A stretch of 64,000 nucleotides of DNA from Cristatella mucedo (GCA_009760855.2 WPIO01000059.1:1283501-1347500), one strand, 5' to 3'. Positions 48,123-59,514 are shown, numbered from the stretch's first letter. The notes: generated by a model not told the origin, from the sequence alone. Numbers and translations are program-made.

Positions 48123-51100
48123 GTAATGTGGGCTTTTATAATCTCTGCCTCCTGACATAGAGCGCTCTAACGTGCGTTCTTGTTCGTTGCAGAATTCTTC
48201 CGAAAACCGAAGTTCTTGCGAACATCGTATATGGAAACGATACAGCTAAGGCCTGTTTAAAGTTATTCTGATTGTTTTTTGACCGTAGCGCGTAAGAAAT
48301 TACGTGCTTATGGACATCTAAACGCTTATCGCTTCGGGCTGCTGGGTCTCCCACGCCGGCGGCTGCATTAGCTACGCCGGCGGCTAGTAACCTACTTGTT
48401 AGTTATGGTCGTCAGCAGCTGCTATCGCTTCGTCATCGTATATCAAATGCATTCCTAGATATTAATGTTGTTGCTAAGATTCATGAACTATGCATTAACA
48501 AAAGGAAAGCACCCCGTAGCCGCCGCGGTGGCCGGAACCGCCAGCTTAGAGGCTGCTCGTTTGGTATTCCTAGCATTGTCTCGAACCGCTTAGCACGCTC
48601 CCCCGCATGTGTCACTGTAAATCTCTCAAACTTAGTGGTCATCAGGCCTGTTGTAACCCAATCGGCCAGGCTTAACGCTTGCCTTTGGAATCCTCGCTCA
48701 ATGTGCAATAAACCTCTAGTAATAAACGACCTTATTTCTGAAAATGGTATCGACCTGCTCGCCCTAACTGAAACTTGGCTGAAATCGATAAACTGCCCGA
48801 CAATTAAAGACGCAACTCCATCTGGTTTCTCGTTCTTTCACACCCCTAGATCAATCAAAACTGGAGGTGGAGTTGCTATTATCGTGCGCTCGAAATTCAA
48901 CTTCAAGCCATTTGCGGTACCCTCGAAGCAGTCTTTTGAATCAATTGTCCTGGTCTCACCCGAAAACAAGCTACCGATAGTGGCAGTAGTCTATCGCCCA
49001 CCAGGTACCAAATCCTCCTTTATCTCAGATTTCTCCGATCTCATTTCGATTCTGTGTGCAAGAAATCGATCCTTCCTCGTTATGGGTGATTTCAACGTTC
49101 ACTTTGATAACTTATCTGCCGCTTTCAGCACCGAATTTCGTACATTGACAGACTCATTATCTCTTGTGACTCATGTGCATGGCCCTACCCACATCAAGGG
49201 TCACACACTCGACCAAATTTTCTCATATAACTGCACTTTGTCATCACCAGTTATCACCAAATCCTGCTTATCTGACCACATGCAGATCTCATTCAATCTA
49301 CAGTGTGTGCCCATATTCTCCTCTAAAATAACCTGTGAATCGCGAAACCTCAAGACCCTTGACATCGATGCTGTCCGTGCGAGCATATCTGCTTCACCTT
49401 TGCTGCTCAGTCCTCCCTCCGATCTGTCATCACTGGTAGATTGCTACAACACGACACTAGCTGACACGCTCGACGAGTTTGCACCTTTGACAAAGCGCAC
49501 TGTGCGCCCCCGCCCAGACGGCCTATGGTTTACCACAGACATTAAACTAGCCAAGTCTACTAAACGAAAGCTTGAAAAGGCATACAAAAGATCCGGACTA
49601 ACTGTCCATCGACAGGCATATGAAGACTACTGTAGGTCGTACCAATCGATCCTTGCAAAGGCTAAGTCTAGCTTCTATAGAAACATTGTTGAATCACAGA
49701 TGCACAATCCAAAAATGCTGATGTCAACAATAAACCATCTCCTCAACCGTTCCCAGGTTAGCTCCTTACCTGATGATCCTTGTGATGATCTAGCCGATCG
49801 CTTCTCTCGATTCTTTGTGCAGAAGATAGACAAAATCAGGGAATCCATCCCTGCGATGACAACCTTCCCACTAGAATGCTGTTCCTCGGTTCCTGGCTGC
49901 GCCTCAATGTCTGCATTTAAACAGGTCACTAGTGATGTAGTCCTAAAGCTCGTATCTCAATCAAAGAAGACAACAAGTCCACTGGACCCTATTCCCACTG
50001 CCCTGCTCCTACGTTGCATTGATCTGCTGCTGCCATGCATAACCAACATCATTAATATGTCATTAGCCTCAGGTCAGGTCCCAGCACCTTTCAAAAAAGC
50101 TGTAGTCAGGCCACTTCTCAAGAAAGCTACACTAGACCAAGAGAACTTGAGCAACTACTGCCCAGTCTCCCTTCTACCATTCCTATCAAAGACACTGGAA
50201 CGGGTCGTGGCAGACCAGCTGAACTCGTATATCGAAACCTCACACCTTGCTAGTAAGTTCCAGTCTGGCTTTAGAGCTAATCACTCCACAGAGTCAGCAT
50301 TGCTTCGGGTATACAACGACCTACTTAGTAATGCAGACATGGGTAGAGTGTCTCTTCTTGTTTTGCTCGATCTTTCGGCAGCTTTTGATACCATCGATCA
50401 CAAAGTACTTCTAGAGCGCCTCTCATCTTGCCTGGGCATCACTGGCACTGCTCTGCAGTGGTTCAGGTCCTATCTCAGTGGGAGACTCCAGAGTGTTGAC
50501 GTGAATGGACAAAGATCATCTGAAGTACCTCTAAAATATGGAGTACTTCAGGGCTCTGTGCTAGGTCCGGTCCTTTTCACCGTTTATACTCTCCCTCTCG
50601 CTGATGTGATTGCCAAGCACAATCTAGGCTTTCACTTCTATGCGGATGACACTCAGTTGTACCTTTGCTTTGATCCCTCCCAGCCTTCGAGCACCTCAAA
50701 TTCTCTCAACTCACTTGCTGCATGCATTGATGACATCCGATCATGGATGGCAGCAAATTTTCTAAAACTAAACGATGATAAAACTAACTTACTAGTTATG
50801 GGCAAACCTAGTGTTATTCAGAAATTGGAAAGGCTGACTTTCAAAATTGGCTCTGCCAGCATATCTCCAGTTGCATCAGCTCGAAATCTAGGTGTCATAT
50901 TCCAAAGCGACCTCTCGTTAGACGACCACATCAGCTCCACAGTCAAATCAGCCTATTTTCAGCTTCATAACATTGCTAAAATTAGGGCTTGTTTAGATAA
51001 GGATACCACGTCCAAGTTGGTCCATGCATTCGTGACATCTCGTCTCGACTTCTGCAACTCACTGCTTACTGGCCTACCAGCATGTGCGATCAGGCGATTG

Positions 51101-51707
51101 CAGCTGGTGCAAAACTCGGCAGCTAGGCTTGTCTGTCGTGAGCGTCGCAGTTGCCACATTACTCCACTTCTCGCCGACCTGCACTGGTTACCAGTCAAGC
51201 AATGGATTGACTTCAAGGTTTTGTCGCTCACTTCATTCTATGGCTCCAGCCTATCTTTCAGATATACTACCCCATCAGGCAATGCATCGTACCACTCGCT
51301 TTTCGGAATCCAACAGTCTAGAAATACCTCGTACAACCCTTAAATCCTTTGGAGACCGTGCATTTAGCTCGTATGCTCCCACAGCCTGGAACTCCCTCCC
51401 GACCTGCATCAGAACATCCCCTGACCTGACCACATTTAAAAGAAACTTAAAAACATACCTATTTAGGATAGCATTTAGTGGGTCCTTGTGATTCGTCCTC
51501 GATATGCTTATGCGTGCTGACACTGTTCATGCTGCCACTAACCACATTTGCATGCTGACCCAGTGCATGTAACCCCTAACCATGTTATTCATTTTGTTTG
51601 TTTTTCAAGCATGATTTTACTTACTATTCTATTGCGTATCACTTTGCAGCAAATGTAAAGCGCCTAGAAAGAGATTAAGTTCTCTGAGGGCGCTTTATCA
51701 AGTGCAA

Positions 51708-51735
<28 letters not shown>
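48123..51735 (+). mobile_element. LINE-A, near full-length L2/CR1-type retrotransposon
   Basis: This is the best copy in the window. It holds a 5' leader, a long frame with endonuclease and reverse transcriptase, a 3' UTR, and a tail with a hairpin-like AAAGCGCCT...GGGCGCTTT followed by (ATT)n. Its left edge is placed where an older LINE-A 3' UTR (47790-48122) stops abruptly after GCAAATGTAAAG. The true 5' end is not certain. The copy is damaged by an 11-base deletion near 51232. Confidence 0.85.
48296..51343 (+). CDS. LINE-A ORF2-like polyprotein: endonuclease + reverse transcriptase (frameshifted near C-end)
   Basis: The frame is open from 48296; the first visible start-like codon is GTG at 48635 and no upstream ATG is obvious, so the start is unclear. 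An Arg-rich stretch (48500-48550) comes first. The APE-type endonuclease follows, with LTETW (counting from 48635, residues 44-48), GDFNVH (about 151) and SDH (about 213). The reverse transcriptase has KKAVVRPLLKK, LSAAFDTIDH (about 580), GVLQGSVLGP and FYADDTQLYL (YADD about 669). About 11 bases present in the related copy at 15411-15431 are missing near 51232. This shifts the frame, and the normal C-terminal block (ending FSGSL) continues in another frame to 51491. It is probably not active as it stands. Confidence 0.88.
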   Translation, partial: EITCLWTSKRLSLRAAGSPTPAAALATPAASNLLVSYGRQQLLSLRHRISNAFLDINVVAKIHELCINKRKAPRSRRGGRNRQLRGCSFGIPSIVSNRLARSPACVTVNLSNLVVIRPVVTQSARLNACLWNPRSMCNKPLVINDLISENGIDLLALTETWLKSINCPTIKDATPSGFSFFHTPRSIKTGGGVAIIVRSKFNFKPFAVPSKQSFESIVLVSPENKLPIVAVVYRPPGTKSSFISDFSDLISILCARNRSFLVMGDFNVHFDNLSAAFSTEFRTLTDSLSLVTHVHGPTHIKGHTLDQIFSYNCTLSSPVITKSCLSDHMQISFNLQCVPIFSSKITCESRNLKTLDIDAVRASISASPLLLSPPSDLSSLVDCYNTTLADTLDEFAPLTKRTVRPRPDGLWFTTDIKLAKSTKRKLEKAYKRSGLTVHRQAYEDYCRSYQSILAKAKSSFYRNIVESQMHNPKMLMSTINHLLNRSQVSSLPDDPCDDLADRFSRFFVQKIDKIRESIPAMTTFPLECCSSVPGCASMSAFKQVTSDVVLKLVSQSKKTTSPLDPIPTALLLRCIDLLLPCITNIINMSLASGQVPAPFKKAVVRPLLKKATLDQENLSNYCPVSLLPFLSKTLERVVADQLNSYIETSHLASKFQSGFRANHSTESALLRVYNDLLSNADMGRVSLLVLLDLSAAFDTIDHKVLLERLSSCLGITGTALQWFRSYLSGRLQSVDVNGQRSSEVPLKYGVLQGSVLGPVLFTVYTLPLADVIAKHNLGFHFYADDTQLYLCFDPSQPSSTSNSLNSLAACIDDIRSWMAANFLKLNDDKTNLLVMGKPSVIQKLERLTFKIGSASISPVASARNLGVIFQSDLSLDDHISSTVKSAYFQLHNIAKIRACLDKDTTSKLVHAFVTSRLDFCNSLLTGLPACAIRRLQLVQNSAARLVCRERRSCHITPLLADLHWLPVKQWIDFKVLSLTSFYGSSLSFRYTTPSGNASYHSLFGIQQSRNTSYNP

Positions 51736-51738
<3 letters not shown>

Positions 51739-51744
51739 TTTATT

Positions 51745-51803
51745 ACCTCTGCCTGAGGTCGTGAAAAGCAACCGCCATACCTAGTGAGCCATCACGGCTC
51801 ACC
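51745..51803 (-). mobile_element. SINE-1 head fragment
   Basis: Antisense: GAGGTCGTGAAAAGCAACCG through GCCATCACGGCTCACC. Only the tRNA-like head half remains, next to the LINE-A (ATT)n. Confidence 0.8.
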
Positions 51804-51879
51804 GAACCAAGTGTCACTTATTATAAAGAGTTTGTTGCACATTGAACAAGCATTCCGTTTGCACACTGCAAGAGTGACC

Positions 51880-51998
51880 TCTGGGTTTAAGGTCGGCCTG
51901 ATGAACCATTCAATCATGCTCCTTTGGCAGCAAATTTAAAGTGCCTAGAAAGAGATTGACTTCTCTGAGGGTGCTTTATCAAGTGTATTATTATTATT
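51880..51998 (+). mobile_element. LINE-A tail
   Basis: CATTCAATCATGCTCCTTTG, tail hairpin and ATT repeats. Confidence 0.8.
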
Positions 51999-51999
51999 C

Positions 52000-53350
52000 C
52001 TATTATTAAATTAATAGGATTCACTGCAGAGCTTAATGGAAAGAGGGCAACTCTGGATTGTCGTGACACGGTGCACATGCCGTCCTCTCTGCTGTCAGCT
52101 ACTCTCTCTCTCTCTCTCCATCTCTCGCTCTCTCTCTCTCTCTCTTTTCTCTTTCCTGATTAGCACAGCATGCTAGCTCGAGAAAGTTTGACCAAGTTCC
52201 CTATATAAACGCTCGACTACTGCTGACCTGGATTGGACAAGTGAATGGACGATGGTGTAATGACATTTGCATCACGCTAATTGCCAGCCAATCAGAGAGG
52301 GCAACGATATTGCAAAGCTCAGTTAATAAGATATGCGACTCGACATGAGCTTAAAGGACGAATTCAGCAGATTGCAATAGGCCAAAGCAATTGAGCAGAC
52401 ATAATTTTGTTGCCGTCTAACGGCCGAGTACTCCTGCTTGGTCAATGCTGGAGTTACCCTACCCGTCAATCGCATTGTCCTTGTGAATTCAAAGGTGGAG
52501 GGGTGCAGTTGAGAGAGCGATTTACTGCAATAGGGTGATGGTCAGAATAGGATGAAACTAGTGGGAATCATTCTTAGAGATGTGACTGGAGCTGAAGTCC
52601 TCCCCTTGGCTCAAGGACTCAGAGGACTATCAAGTAGGCGTTTCGCCACCGTTGTGCCTCTGCAGTTCCACCAGGGGTCAATAGAGGGGTCAAGGATCAG
52701 CCTCTACTGAAAAGCAGCTGGGCGTGCAGTAGCTGTGTAGTCACTGACGTCACTGACTGAGTGGCAGTGTCCGCTGCTGAGTCGCTGAAAGTCGGGGCAG
52801 AGTTTGCAGCGACACTGCAGCTCTTCGTGAGACACCATAAGTGTGGGGAGTTTAGATAAAAAAAAGAGAAAACGTAGAAAGGTAATGTCGTTGCCCTGCT
52901 TGTTGCCTTGACAAGAGTCCAGCCTTGCAGCCTATTGACTGTACAGTTACACTGGATTACTGTAGGTAGGAGTGGAAATTTTACTTTGACGGCATTCACT
53001 GCCATAGTAGTAGCAGCCAGCCACAAGCTGTTACTGCCTCGAGTTCTTATCACGTCTTCAGCAATGTTACTTCGAACTGCTCTAGCAAAAAATCAATGGC
53101 CCTGCCAGTAGAGTACAGAAATCAATGCTCATTTGTCATTTGGTGAGGGCTGGGTAATTGTGCAACGATGCTACACACGCCCCCTACAACTGACGGCAGA
53201 TACTCCAGCATCCTACAGGCTACACATGGCTTGTGAGTAATCGCGAAGCATTAAATTAAGTGACAGCTAGCCAATTCAATTAGGGCAGTTGACCTTATTA
53301 TCTTGTTTTTGCAATATCAAATGAACGGCTACATATGAAAGAAGGGAAGG
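52000..53350. other. CT-rich tract then no recognised feature
   Basis: Imperfect (CT)n at 52101-52146. The rest has no repeat match and no recognised coding block. Confidence 0.4.
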
Positions 53351-53359
53351 AATTTAAGA

Positions 53360-53514
53360 GTATGAGAAAGAGATAGAGAGAAAAAGTGAGAGCAAGAGAG
53401 AAAGAGCATGAGAGAGGAAAAGGGTTGGTGAGAAGAGAGATTGGGATAGTTTGTGTGAGAGAGAGAGAGGAGCATGAGAGAGTGGAAGACATGGGTGAGA
53501 TAGTGAGTGTATGC

Positions 53515-53557
<43 letters not shown>

Positions 53558-53640
53558 GAAAAAGGAATGTGAGAGGCAAAGTGAGAGAGAGAGAGCATGT
53601 GAGATCAGAGGGTATGAGAGTAACAGAGTGATTACGAGAG
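53360..53640. repeat. Purine-rich (GA)n region
   Basis: Interrupted GA repeats, with a pure run at 53521-53552. Frames across it are by-products. Confidence 0.9.
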
Positions 53641-54454
53641 TGGGATTACGAGAAGAGAGGAGGACGCAGAGAGAAGAGAGCAGGGGGGAGGGCAGCTGCA
53701 GAACGAGGAGACAAAGAGAAATTATAAGAGAGCAGGGGGAGGGGCTGGGAGCAGTGAGAAAAGAAAAAGAAGAAGACGGACCATCAGGTGGTCCATCCAG
53801 ATTCCAGCTCTTACTAATCACTTTCCCTTTCACGGGGAATAAGTCACCATATGGCTACCACTTTTGAGGTTTGGGGTTACAGCCGGGACTTTGCAGGATG
53901 TTCCTTTGCCACCTATCTGTTGCCAGGAGTGGGCACTTGCTGGGTCTGGCCAGATCCGGCCGAGCACTGGGACAGCACTTGTAGCCCCTCCCACTACTCA
54001 TATTGCCAGTTTTTGCCAGCAGTTTTTCGCCGGCCACGAGGGCTTATCCAATTGCCAACGAAGCAGCTTCCCTTAATGCCGGATCAGAGGCTGTCAGCAA
54101 ATGCCAGGGCTCGGATTCTTGTTGCCTAGCTACTCCGGCAGATCTTAAAGGGCCTGTCTGTCTGTCCCACGAGTCCCTGCTGCTCCTGCTGCTATCAGTG
54201 GAGCGCTGCCTCGTATAGTCACGTGACCAGTGCCGCCACAGGTCGGGCAAGCTGCCCGGTTCGGATGCAGAAGCTCTTGAAGTAGCAGCCGTTGAAGTAC
54301 TCTGTGGCTCGTGTCCAAGCTCAGGTGGTGCCGTGGACAGAGCATGGGAGGCGTTTCAGGCAGTGTGGGCAGAGGCTGACAACGGATGGAGAGGATGAAG
54401 AGAGAATGGAATCAATTGGCTGCAGCACTGCTGGCTGCTGTTAGCCAATGCCAG

Positions 54455-54455
<1 letters not shown>
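53641..54455. other. No confirmed gene
   Basis: Several short frames on both strands. A minus-strand string CPTCGGTGHV (near 54240) resembles Cys-x-x-Cys-Gly motifs but stands alone. Confidence 0.3.
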
Positions 54456-54459
<4 letters not shown>

Positions 54460-54532
<73 letters not shown>

Positions 54533-54545
54533 GTGTGTGTGTCAC
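54460..54545. repeat. (CT)n then (GT)n microsatellite
   Basis: A pure CT run of about 65 bases followed by a short GT run. Confidence 0.95.
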
Positions 54546-55019
54546 GTGTGTGTGCTGCTGCTGTGAAATGCCATCATCACAGCAATTATGCAAGTCACTT
54601 TGAAGAGAAGCTTGAAAAATTGTAAACTCTTGGTTGCGATTTAGGATTACACGTAGTCAGCTCCAATTTCACCGGCATCTCCTCCACCACTAATAAGCTA
54701 AGGTTCGGCATTAAGGCATAATGCCCAACGTGGCACCGTGACCCTGAGTGTGCACTGCTGACCCCATATCCCCAATAAATCGTACTTTTCTACACTACAG
54801 GCTAGCTTGAATCCCGTGGCATTACCGAAGAGGAAGCCATGTAATCACCAAAATCAATGAGCAAGAGCTGTACCAACTAAAGAAAATGTACACACAAAAA
54901 GTTGGTGAAACACTGCATCGATCGAAAGGTTACTCTTTGGGTACTATGTTTATCGCTATGGTCACAAGCAGTGAGACAGCACACGATGACTGCTAGGTGT
55001 CCCAAAGAGTTCACAATTA
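54546..55019. other. No feature recognised
   Basis: Short frames only. Confidence 0.4.
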
Positions 55020-55165
55020 ATAATAATAAGAATAATACATTTTACATTGTATAGCACCCAAAGAGAACATATATATATATATATAATTTGATATAACTAA
55101 ATATAACTTGGTCTCTGTCTTGGCAATTTACATTATCTGTAAAGAAAATCCTTTAGCACTCCGAC
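55020..55165 (-). mobile_element. LINE-A tail, decayed
   Basis: (AAT)n start, TATAGCACCCAAAGAGAAC, an AT run, and TTGGCAATTTACATTATCTG. Confidence 0.6.
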
Positions 55166-55529
55166 ACAAAATGCTACTATTACGTATAACAGTGCCAGAA
55201 CTAAAGTCTCTACTGCAAACACAATGGCTCTAAATGGTGCTAGAATCTCACATCTGCTTGACCAAACCAACTACAACGACTGTGTGAGAAAACCACTCCC
55301 TATGGTAGTATTTGATTGGGTCATGGTGTAGCTTAGATCTGGATGCATCTGTCCGATTCTTTTTTATTTCTTCTCGTCTGGAAGGCTTTATAGTTTGTTA
55401 GCTTGAGCAATCGAGTTAAGCTTGAAAGCTCAATTGAGGAGAATGCTTCCAAATCTAGCCATCACGTTCGATCGCCAAGATTAAGACTGTCGACCACGGT
55501 GGCTGGCTAAAGATTTTTTCCAGCTTCCT

Positions 55530-56225
55530 GGTTCTGTCTAGGCTGGACTACTGCAATTGAGTTTTGGCTGGGCTACCGAAAAAAGCCATTAAGCCTCTGC
55601 AACTGACGATTAATATTGCTGCAAGGTTGGTCAACAAATCGCTGAGATTAAGCCACGTGTCTACTACGGCTGAAGTAGCTTCGATGTTTCCCTATCGAGC
55701 TACAGGTAAAGGTAGCGATTCTTACACTGACCCACAAGGCCTTTCACGGCTTGGCTCCTTAATAATAATTATAATATATTTGTATAGATAGCACCCTCAG
55801 TGCACTTAATCTCTTCATAGGCACTTCACATATGCCGTAAAAGAAGCATGATCAAATTGTTAGTGGCAACATGCACAATGTCAACAATCAACAATCAACA
55901 AGCCTTCATATCTAGCTGAACTGCTTCACCCTTTTCAGCCTCTTCGTTCGTTTTCAGCCTCTTCTTTCGTGCACTCAGGTTATCTATGGAAAACCAATTA
56001 GCTGATCCAAAAACCGTTGGTGACAGAAGCTATTGTTCTGCAGGTCCTGGACTGAAGAACTCACACGATAGTTCTGCAACGGCACATAATTTCTTGCTGC
56101 CGACTGTGCTACATCCTTTGCAGCTGCCCTGAGCTGCCACTTTCGTGCAACTCACTTCCTCCTCGACTGACTGTCCTGCTGCTGACTCAGCTGTGCTTCT
56201 CACTTTCTTTTTGTTTGTCTTGAGG
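55530..56225 (+). mobile_element. LINE-B copy, decayed, split by a LINE-A tail
   Basis: Sense: CTAGGCTGGACTACTGCAAT and AGLPKKAIKPLQLT (55564 on), then HKAFHGL-like (to 55760). It resumes at CCTTCATATCTAGCTGAACT (55903) through the C-terminal block to about 56225. Confidence 0.8.
55763..55900 (-). mobile_element. LINE-A tail nested in LINE-B
   Basis: AATAATTATAATATATTTG, TAGCACCCTCAGTGCACTTA, then UTR. It interrupts the LINE-B frame. Confidence 0.8.
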
Positions 56226-56318
56226 TGAAGTCTGCTGAAGTGTGGTGCTGTGGTGGGTGCATCAAGCGTGAGTGTTTATCCGTGGGAGTGTGTGTAAATG
56301 AGTGGCCCCTGGGGTCGG

Positions 56319-56431
56319 GGGGGGGGGGGGGAGGAGGATTCGGAGTCATTCATCGGTCAGCTGCTGCTGCAGCTGTTGCTGCTGCTTCTGCTTCGACTGC
56401 TTCTGTTTAACCCTGGTGTATGTGTGTGTGT

Positions 56432-56522
<91 letters not shown>

Positions 56523-56615
56523 TGTGTGTACACGTGTTAGTGTGTGTGTTGTGTGTGTTGTGTGTGCGTTTGTGGTCTGTGGTAGCTTCGGGGCAGGTGT
56601 GTGTGTGTGTGTGTG
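56319..56615. repeat. G-run and long (TG)n microsatellite
   Basis: A G13 run near 56319, CTG-rich DNA, then a nearly pure TG run (56411-56540) and further interrupted TG to 56615. Cys/Val and Thr/His repeat frames are by-products. Confidence 0.95.
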
Positions 56616-56639
56616 TGTTTGTTTGGCAGGTTTTTGTTA

Positions 56640-57955
56640 GATCCTGTCTGGATCGGCAGTCATCAATTACTACAGGTGACTGACTCATCGAATGCCTAGC
56701 TCCTTCAGTTTCACTGAGAGCTGGCAACCGACAACTGGTTTGCCGGGGTGGGGGGTAACACGTGTTCACATCACAAGATGTTGCAACAACTTTCTTTGGC
56801 AGCACCTCGTAAGAGCGCATACCTTTCGGGCAGCAGAAGCACTGAGTGTGCATTGCACCTGCCATCGAAGTCAGCTCCCGCTCTCATTTCCTGAAGCTGT
56901 TCCGGATAGGCTCTTGCGAGCACCGGGGCTTGATCGCTCTGCGCGAGCCTTGCACTCGGTTCGCACCCCTCCCCCAGCCGAAGTGACCACGACCTTGACC
57001 CCTTGCTCCCTTGATCCCTTGCCAGCTCAGGCTTCACGATTCGAGGCAGCTACTGCACGGATGCCCTTTAGTACCATTATGCCCACGTCGACCACGTGGT
57101 GTGGTGCAGTCTACGGGAGTGCAGGAGGAGCTACGCAATGCCCGGCCACCCGACGATCGGGCATGCTGTCAACTGACATAAATGTCATCACTTTGAAGCC
57201 TCTCTGCTTTTAGCAGGCTGCTGTTCATATGCCTTTGCTGCATGTTTGCAAATCTCTTGCTGATAAGCTCCCCTGCTGGTCAGCTGGTGCTAGGTCACGT
57301 GGTGCCAGGTCCCGTGTTGCAGCCAGGGTCGATAGCCGAGCGCATGCATATAAAAGTTGGCTGCAAATGAGCGTAACTTTGTTTTGAATGGGTGAAGTGC
57401 CAGACTAACGTTCTGAGCAGCAGCTGATGTACAGATCTACATACTTAGATCAGATAGATATACCTAGATAGATCAGCTGCTACACCAGTTCGGTAGAGAG
57501 CTGCGCCAGCAAGTGTGGCTAATACTAGTGAAACCTAGCACTTGCTCCCAGATTGCAAGTAAAATGCAGATGGGGTCCGAATGGAGCTGCAGCCTGGCGT
57601 GGGTGCTGCCGACATCTATTTGAAGCCAAGCAGTGCACTCCTTTGATGGGCCCTTGTGCTGCATGCACGCTGCCGCAGCATTGGTTGGCCAGAGGGCCAG
57701 AGCAATGCCCAGAAGTAATGCTCTGCTCTTCTGCATAGACTCATGAACGGCATTGCTGCTGCTGTTGGCGGACCTCACTACTACCGGTTCCTGTCTTCTG
57801 ACCGAGGCTTTACATAGACCAAAAACTGATGCCGAGTCCTTGCATCAAATTGTGCCCGAAGGTGGCCTGAGCATGGCAAGATTTTGTTGGTAATGACTTA
57901 GTGGCTGGAACCATACATGGAACCATGGGCTATGAATGCCATGCCACGAGTGAAG
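56640..57955. other. No confirmed gene
   Basis: A 173-codon + frame (56692-57213) and minus frames (56771-57037, 57473-57778) have no recognised domain. Confidence 0.3.
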
Positions 57956-57960
57956 AGCTG

Positions 57961-57964
<4 letters not shown>

Positions 57965-58013
<49 letters not shown>
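57965..58013. repeat. (GA)n microsatellite
   Basis: Pure GA run of about 48 bases. Confidence 0.95.
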
Positions 58014-58015
<2 letters not shown>

Positions 58016-58089
58016 TAATGAGTGAGGGAGAGACAGTCAGGGAGCACAGATTGAAGTGCATCATCAAGACCTTTCAATTGTGTCACTCT

Positions 58090-59444
58090 TCATTCACTGA
58101 CCGCTTGCTGCTCAGCAACACAACCCCTACTCCACATAAGGTTGCACCAGTTGTAGCCTTCTGGAGAACAGGTGTGAAAGCAAGGTCGTGACGCCCATGC
58201 AGCAGCTACTTTTCTGGCAGCTGACCCGAGAAATCTAGCTGACTGGCTTCTTAACCCAAACCCGGACCCCCGGGGGAGAGGGGCGGGCTGAGCTGCTGGT
58301 GCACTTTGTACCACCGAAAATATTACCCGATGCCTGCTACTGCACCTGTGCATGTGGCTACCTGGCCGACAAACTGCTTGCCTTGTATTCTTAGCGAATC
58401 ACGGCTTGGCTAACGTTTAAAGGTATCGACCAATCTGCCGTGCAATCAAGAGAGACACCGTCTGAGGCCAGATACCGGATATCCGGCCGTGGAGCTGCAA
58501 CAGTACGTTTAGTCGTTTAGTTCTGCATCCAGCCGTTGGGGGTTCTGGCTGCTAGGAGATAACATCCTGTCTTGAATTAAGTTGCACTTTAAATAATAAA
58601 CCCTAGCTGATTTAACAGCCTCTTTTTGTATAGCGACAGAAGAGCCTTTACGGCTATCAATCACCACCGCTTGCAGTGGCGATAAAGGATCGCCCACAGC
58701 AGGAATCGAACCCACGACCTCGTGACCGAGGTCGTGAAAGCAACCGCCTTACCTAGTGTGCCATCACGGCTCGATTTTGCATATCCTGCTTTTGGCTATC
58801 CTGCCTTCCTTGGTTTGCAGAACCTAGGATCTGTCTAGCTCTACCTGGCCTGTTGCTATCATTGCAAAATCAGCTATAGCCCACATCGCTGCCCAATAAT
58901 TCACTGCCAGCCATAAACGAAACTAGTGAACACATAAGTAAGTGCCTCCGAGCGGCAGGGTAATCTGAACCATTGCGGTTGCTATTGCAGGCTTTGTGTC
59001 TTTTCAGCAAAGCAGCAAGCACTCATTGGCTCGATCTGCTTATTGTGCATTAAATTAATCAACCGCCGGCCGGCCGGCTTGCATCTCTGCCTCACTGTGT
59101 GGAGTAGTGTGCACTGGCCAAGGTGCAGCTCGGGTGCAGCTGCACCCGAGCTGCACCTTGGTGGCTCCCTCCTCTCTCTCTCTTGTCCGCTGCTCATTTC
59201 ACTCTCCCTTACTCTGCCTCTCACCGACTCGCTTATGAGAGAAGTTGGACTCCACCGACGTGCCAGCGTCGTCCGATGCCTTAGTCTGCTTCGATGCACC
59301 CAGCCTGCACCCAAGCTGCTGCTTCTGCTGCCGCTGCTGCTGCTGCTGCTGTGAGCCGAGAGCAGCAGCAGCACGTGCAACTGGATGGGAGGTGGGCAGC
59401 TGCTTCTGACCAATCATTGATCCGGTACTCGAAGCTCGGGACAT
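58090..59444 (-). CDS. Tentative two-exon minus-strand gene, unknown
   Basis: The first block (59444 down to 59225) starts MSRASSTGSMIGQKQLP, has a Gln-rich run, then TSVESNFSHKRV, and ends at a fair donor, TCG|GTGAGA, in phase 1. An excellent acceptor (CACACCTGTTCTCCAG) opens 58160-58090, which in the matching phase gives GYNWCNLMWSRG and stops after QAVSE. SINE-1 (58598-58775) and a perfect palindrome lie in the putative intron. No family is recognised; other exons could exist. Confidence 0.2.
58598..58776 (-). mobile_element. SINE-1 copy, well kept
   Basis: Full antisense copy from AATAAACCCTAGCTGATTTA to GTGCCATCACGGCTCG. B box GGGTTCGATTCC; stem CACGACCTCG/CGAGGTCGTG with a TGAC loop. 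Confidence 0.92.
59118..59161. repeat. Perfect 44-base palindrome without loop
   Basis: The left half is CCAAGGTGCAGCTCGGGTGC + AG and the right half is its exact reverse complement. It is perfectly symmetrical about position 59139/59140. Confidence 0.96.
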
Positions 59445-59514
59445 GTCCTCAGCCTGACACGTAGCCGGCAGCCATTGTCGAAGCACAGGCTATGAGAGCA
59501 CGCAGCCCAAGAGA

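Noticed and set aside
54145-54345. Minus-strand CPTCGGTGHV as a zinc-motif exon (DnaJ- or TMEM106-like)
   Set aside because: A single short motif without supporting flanks or splice sites.
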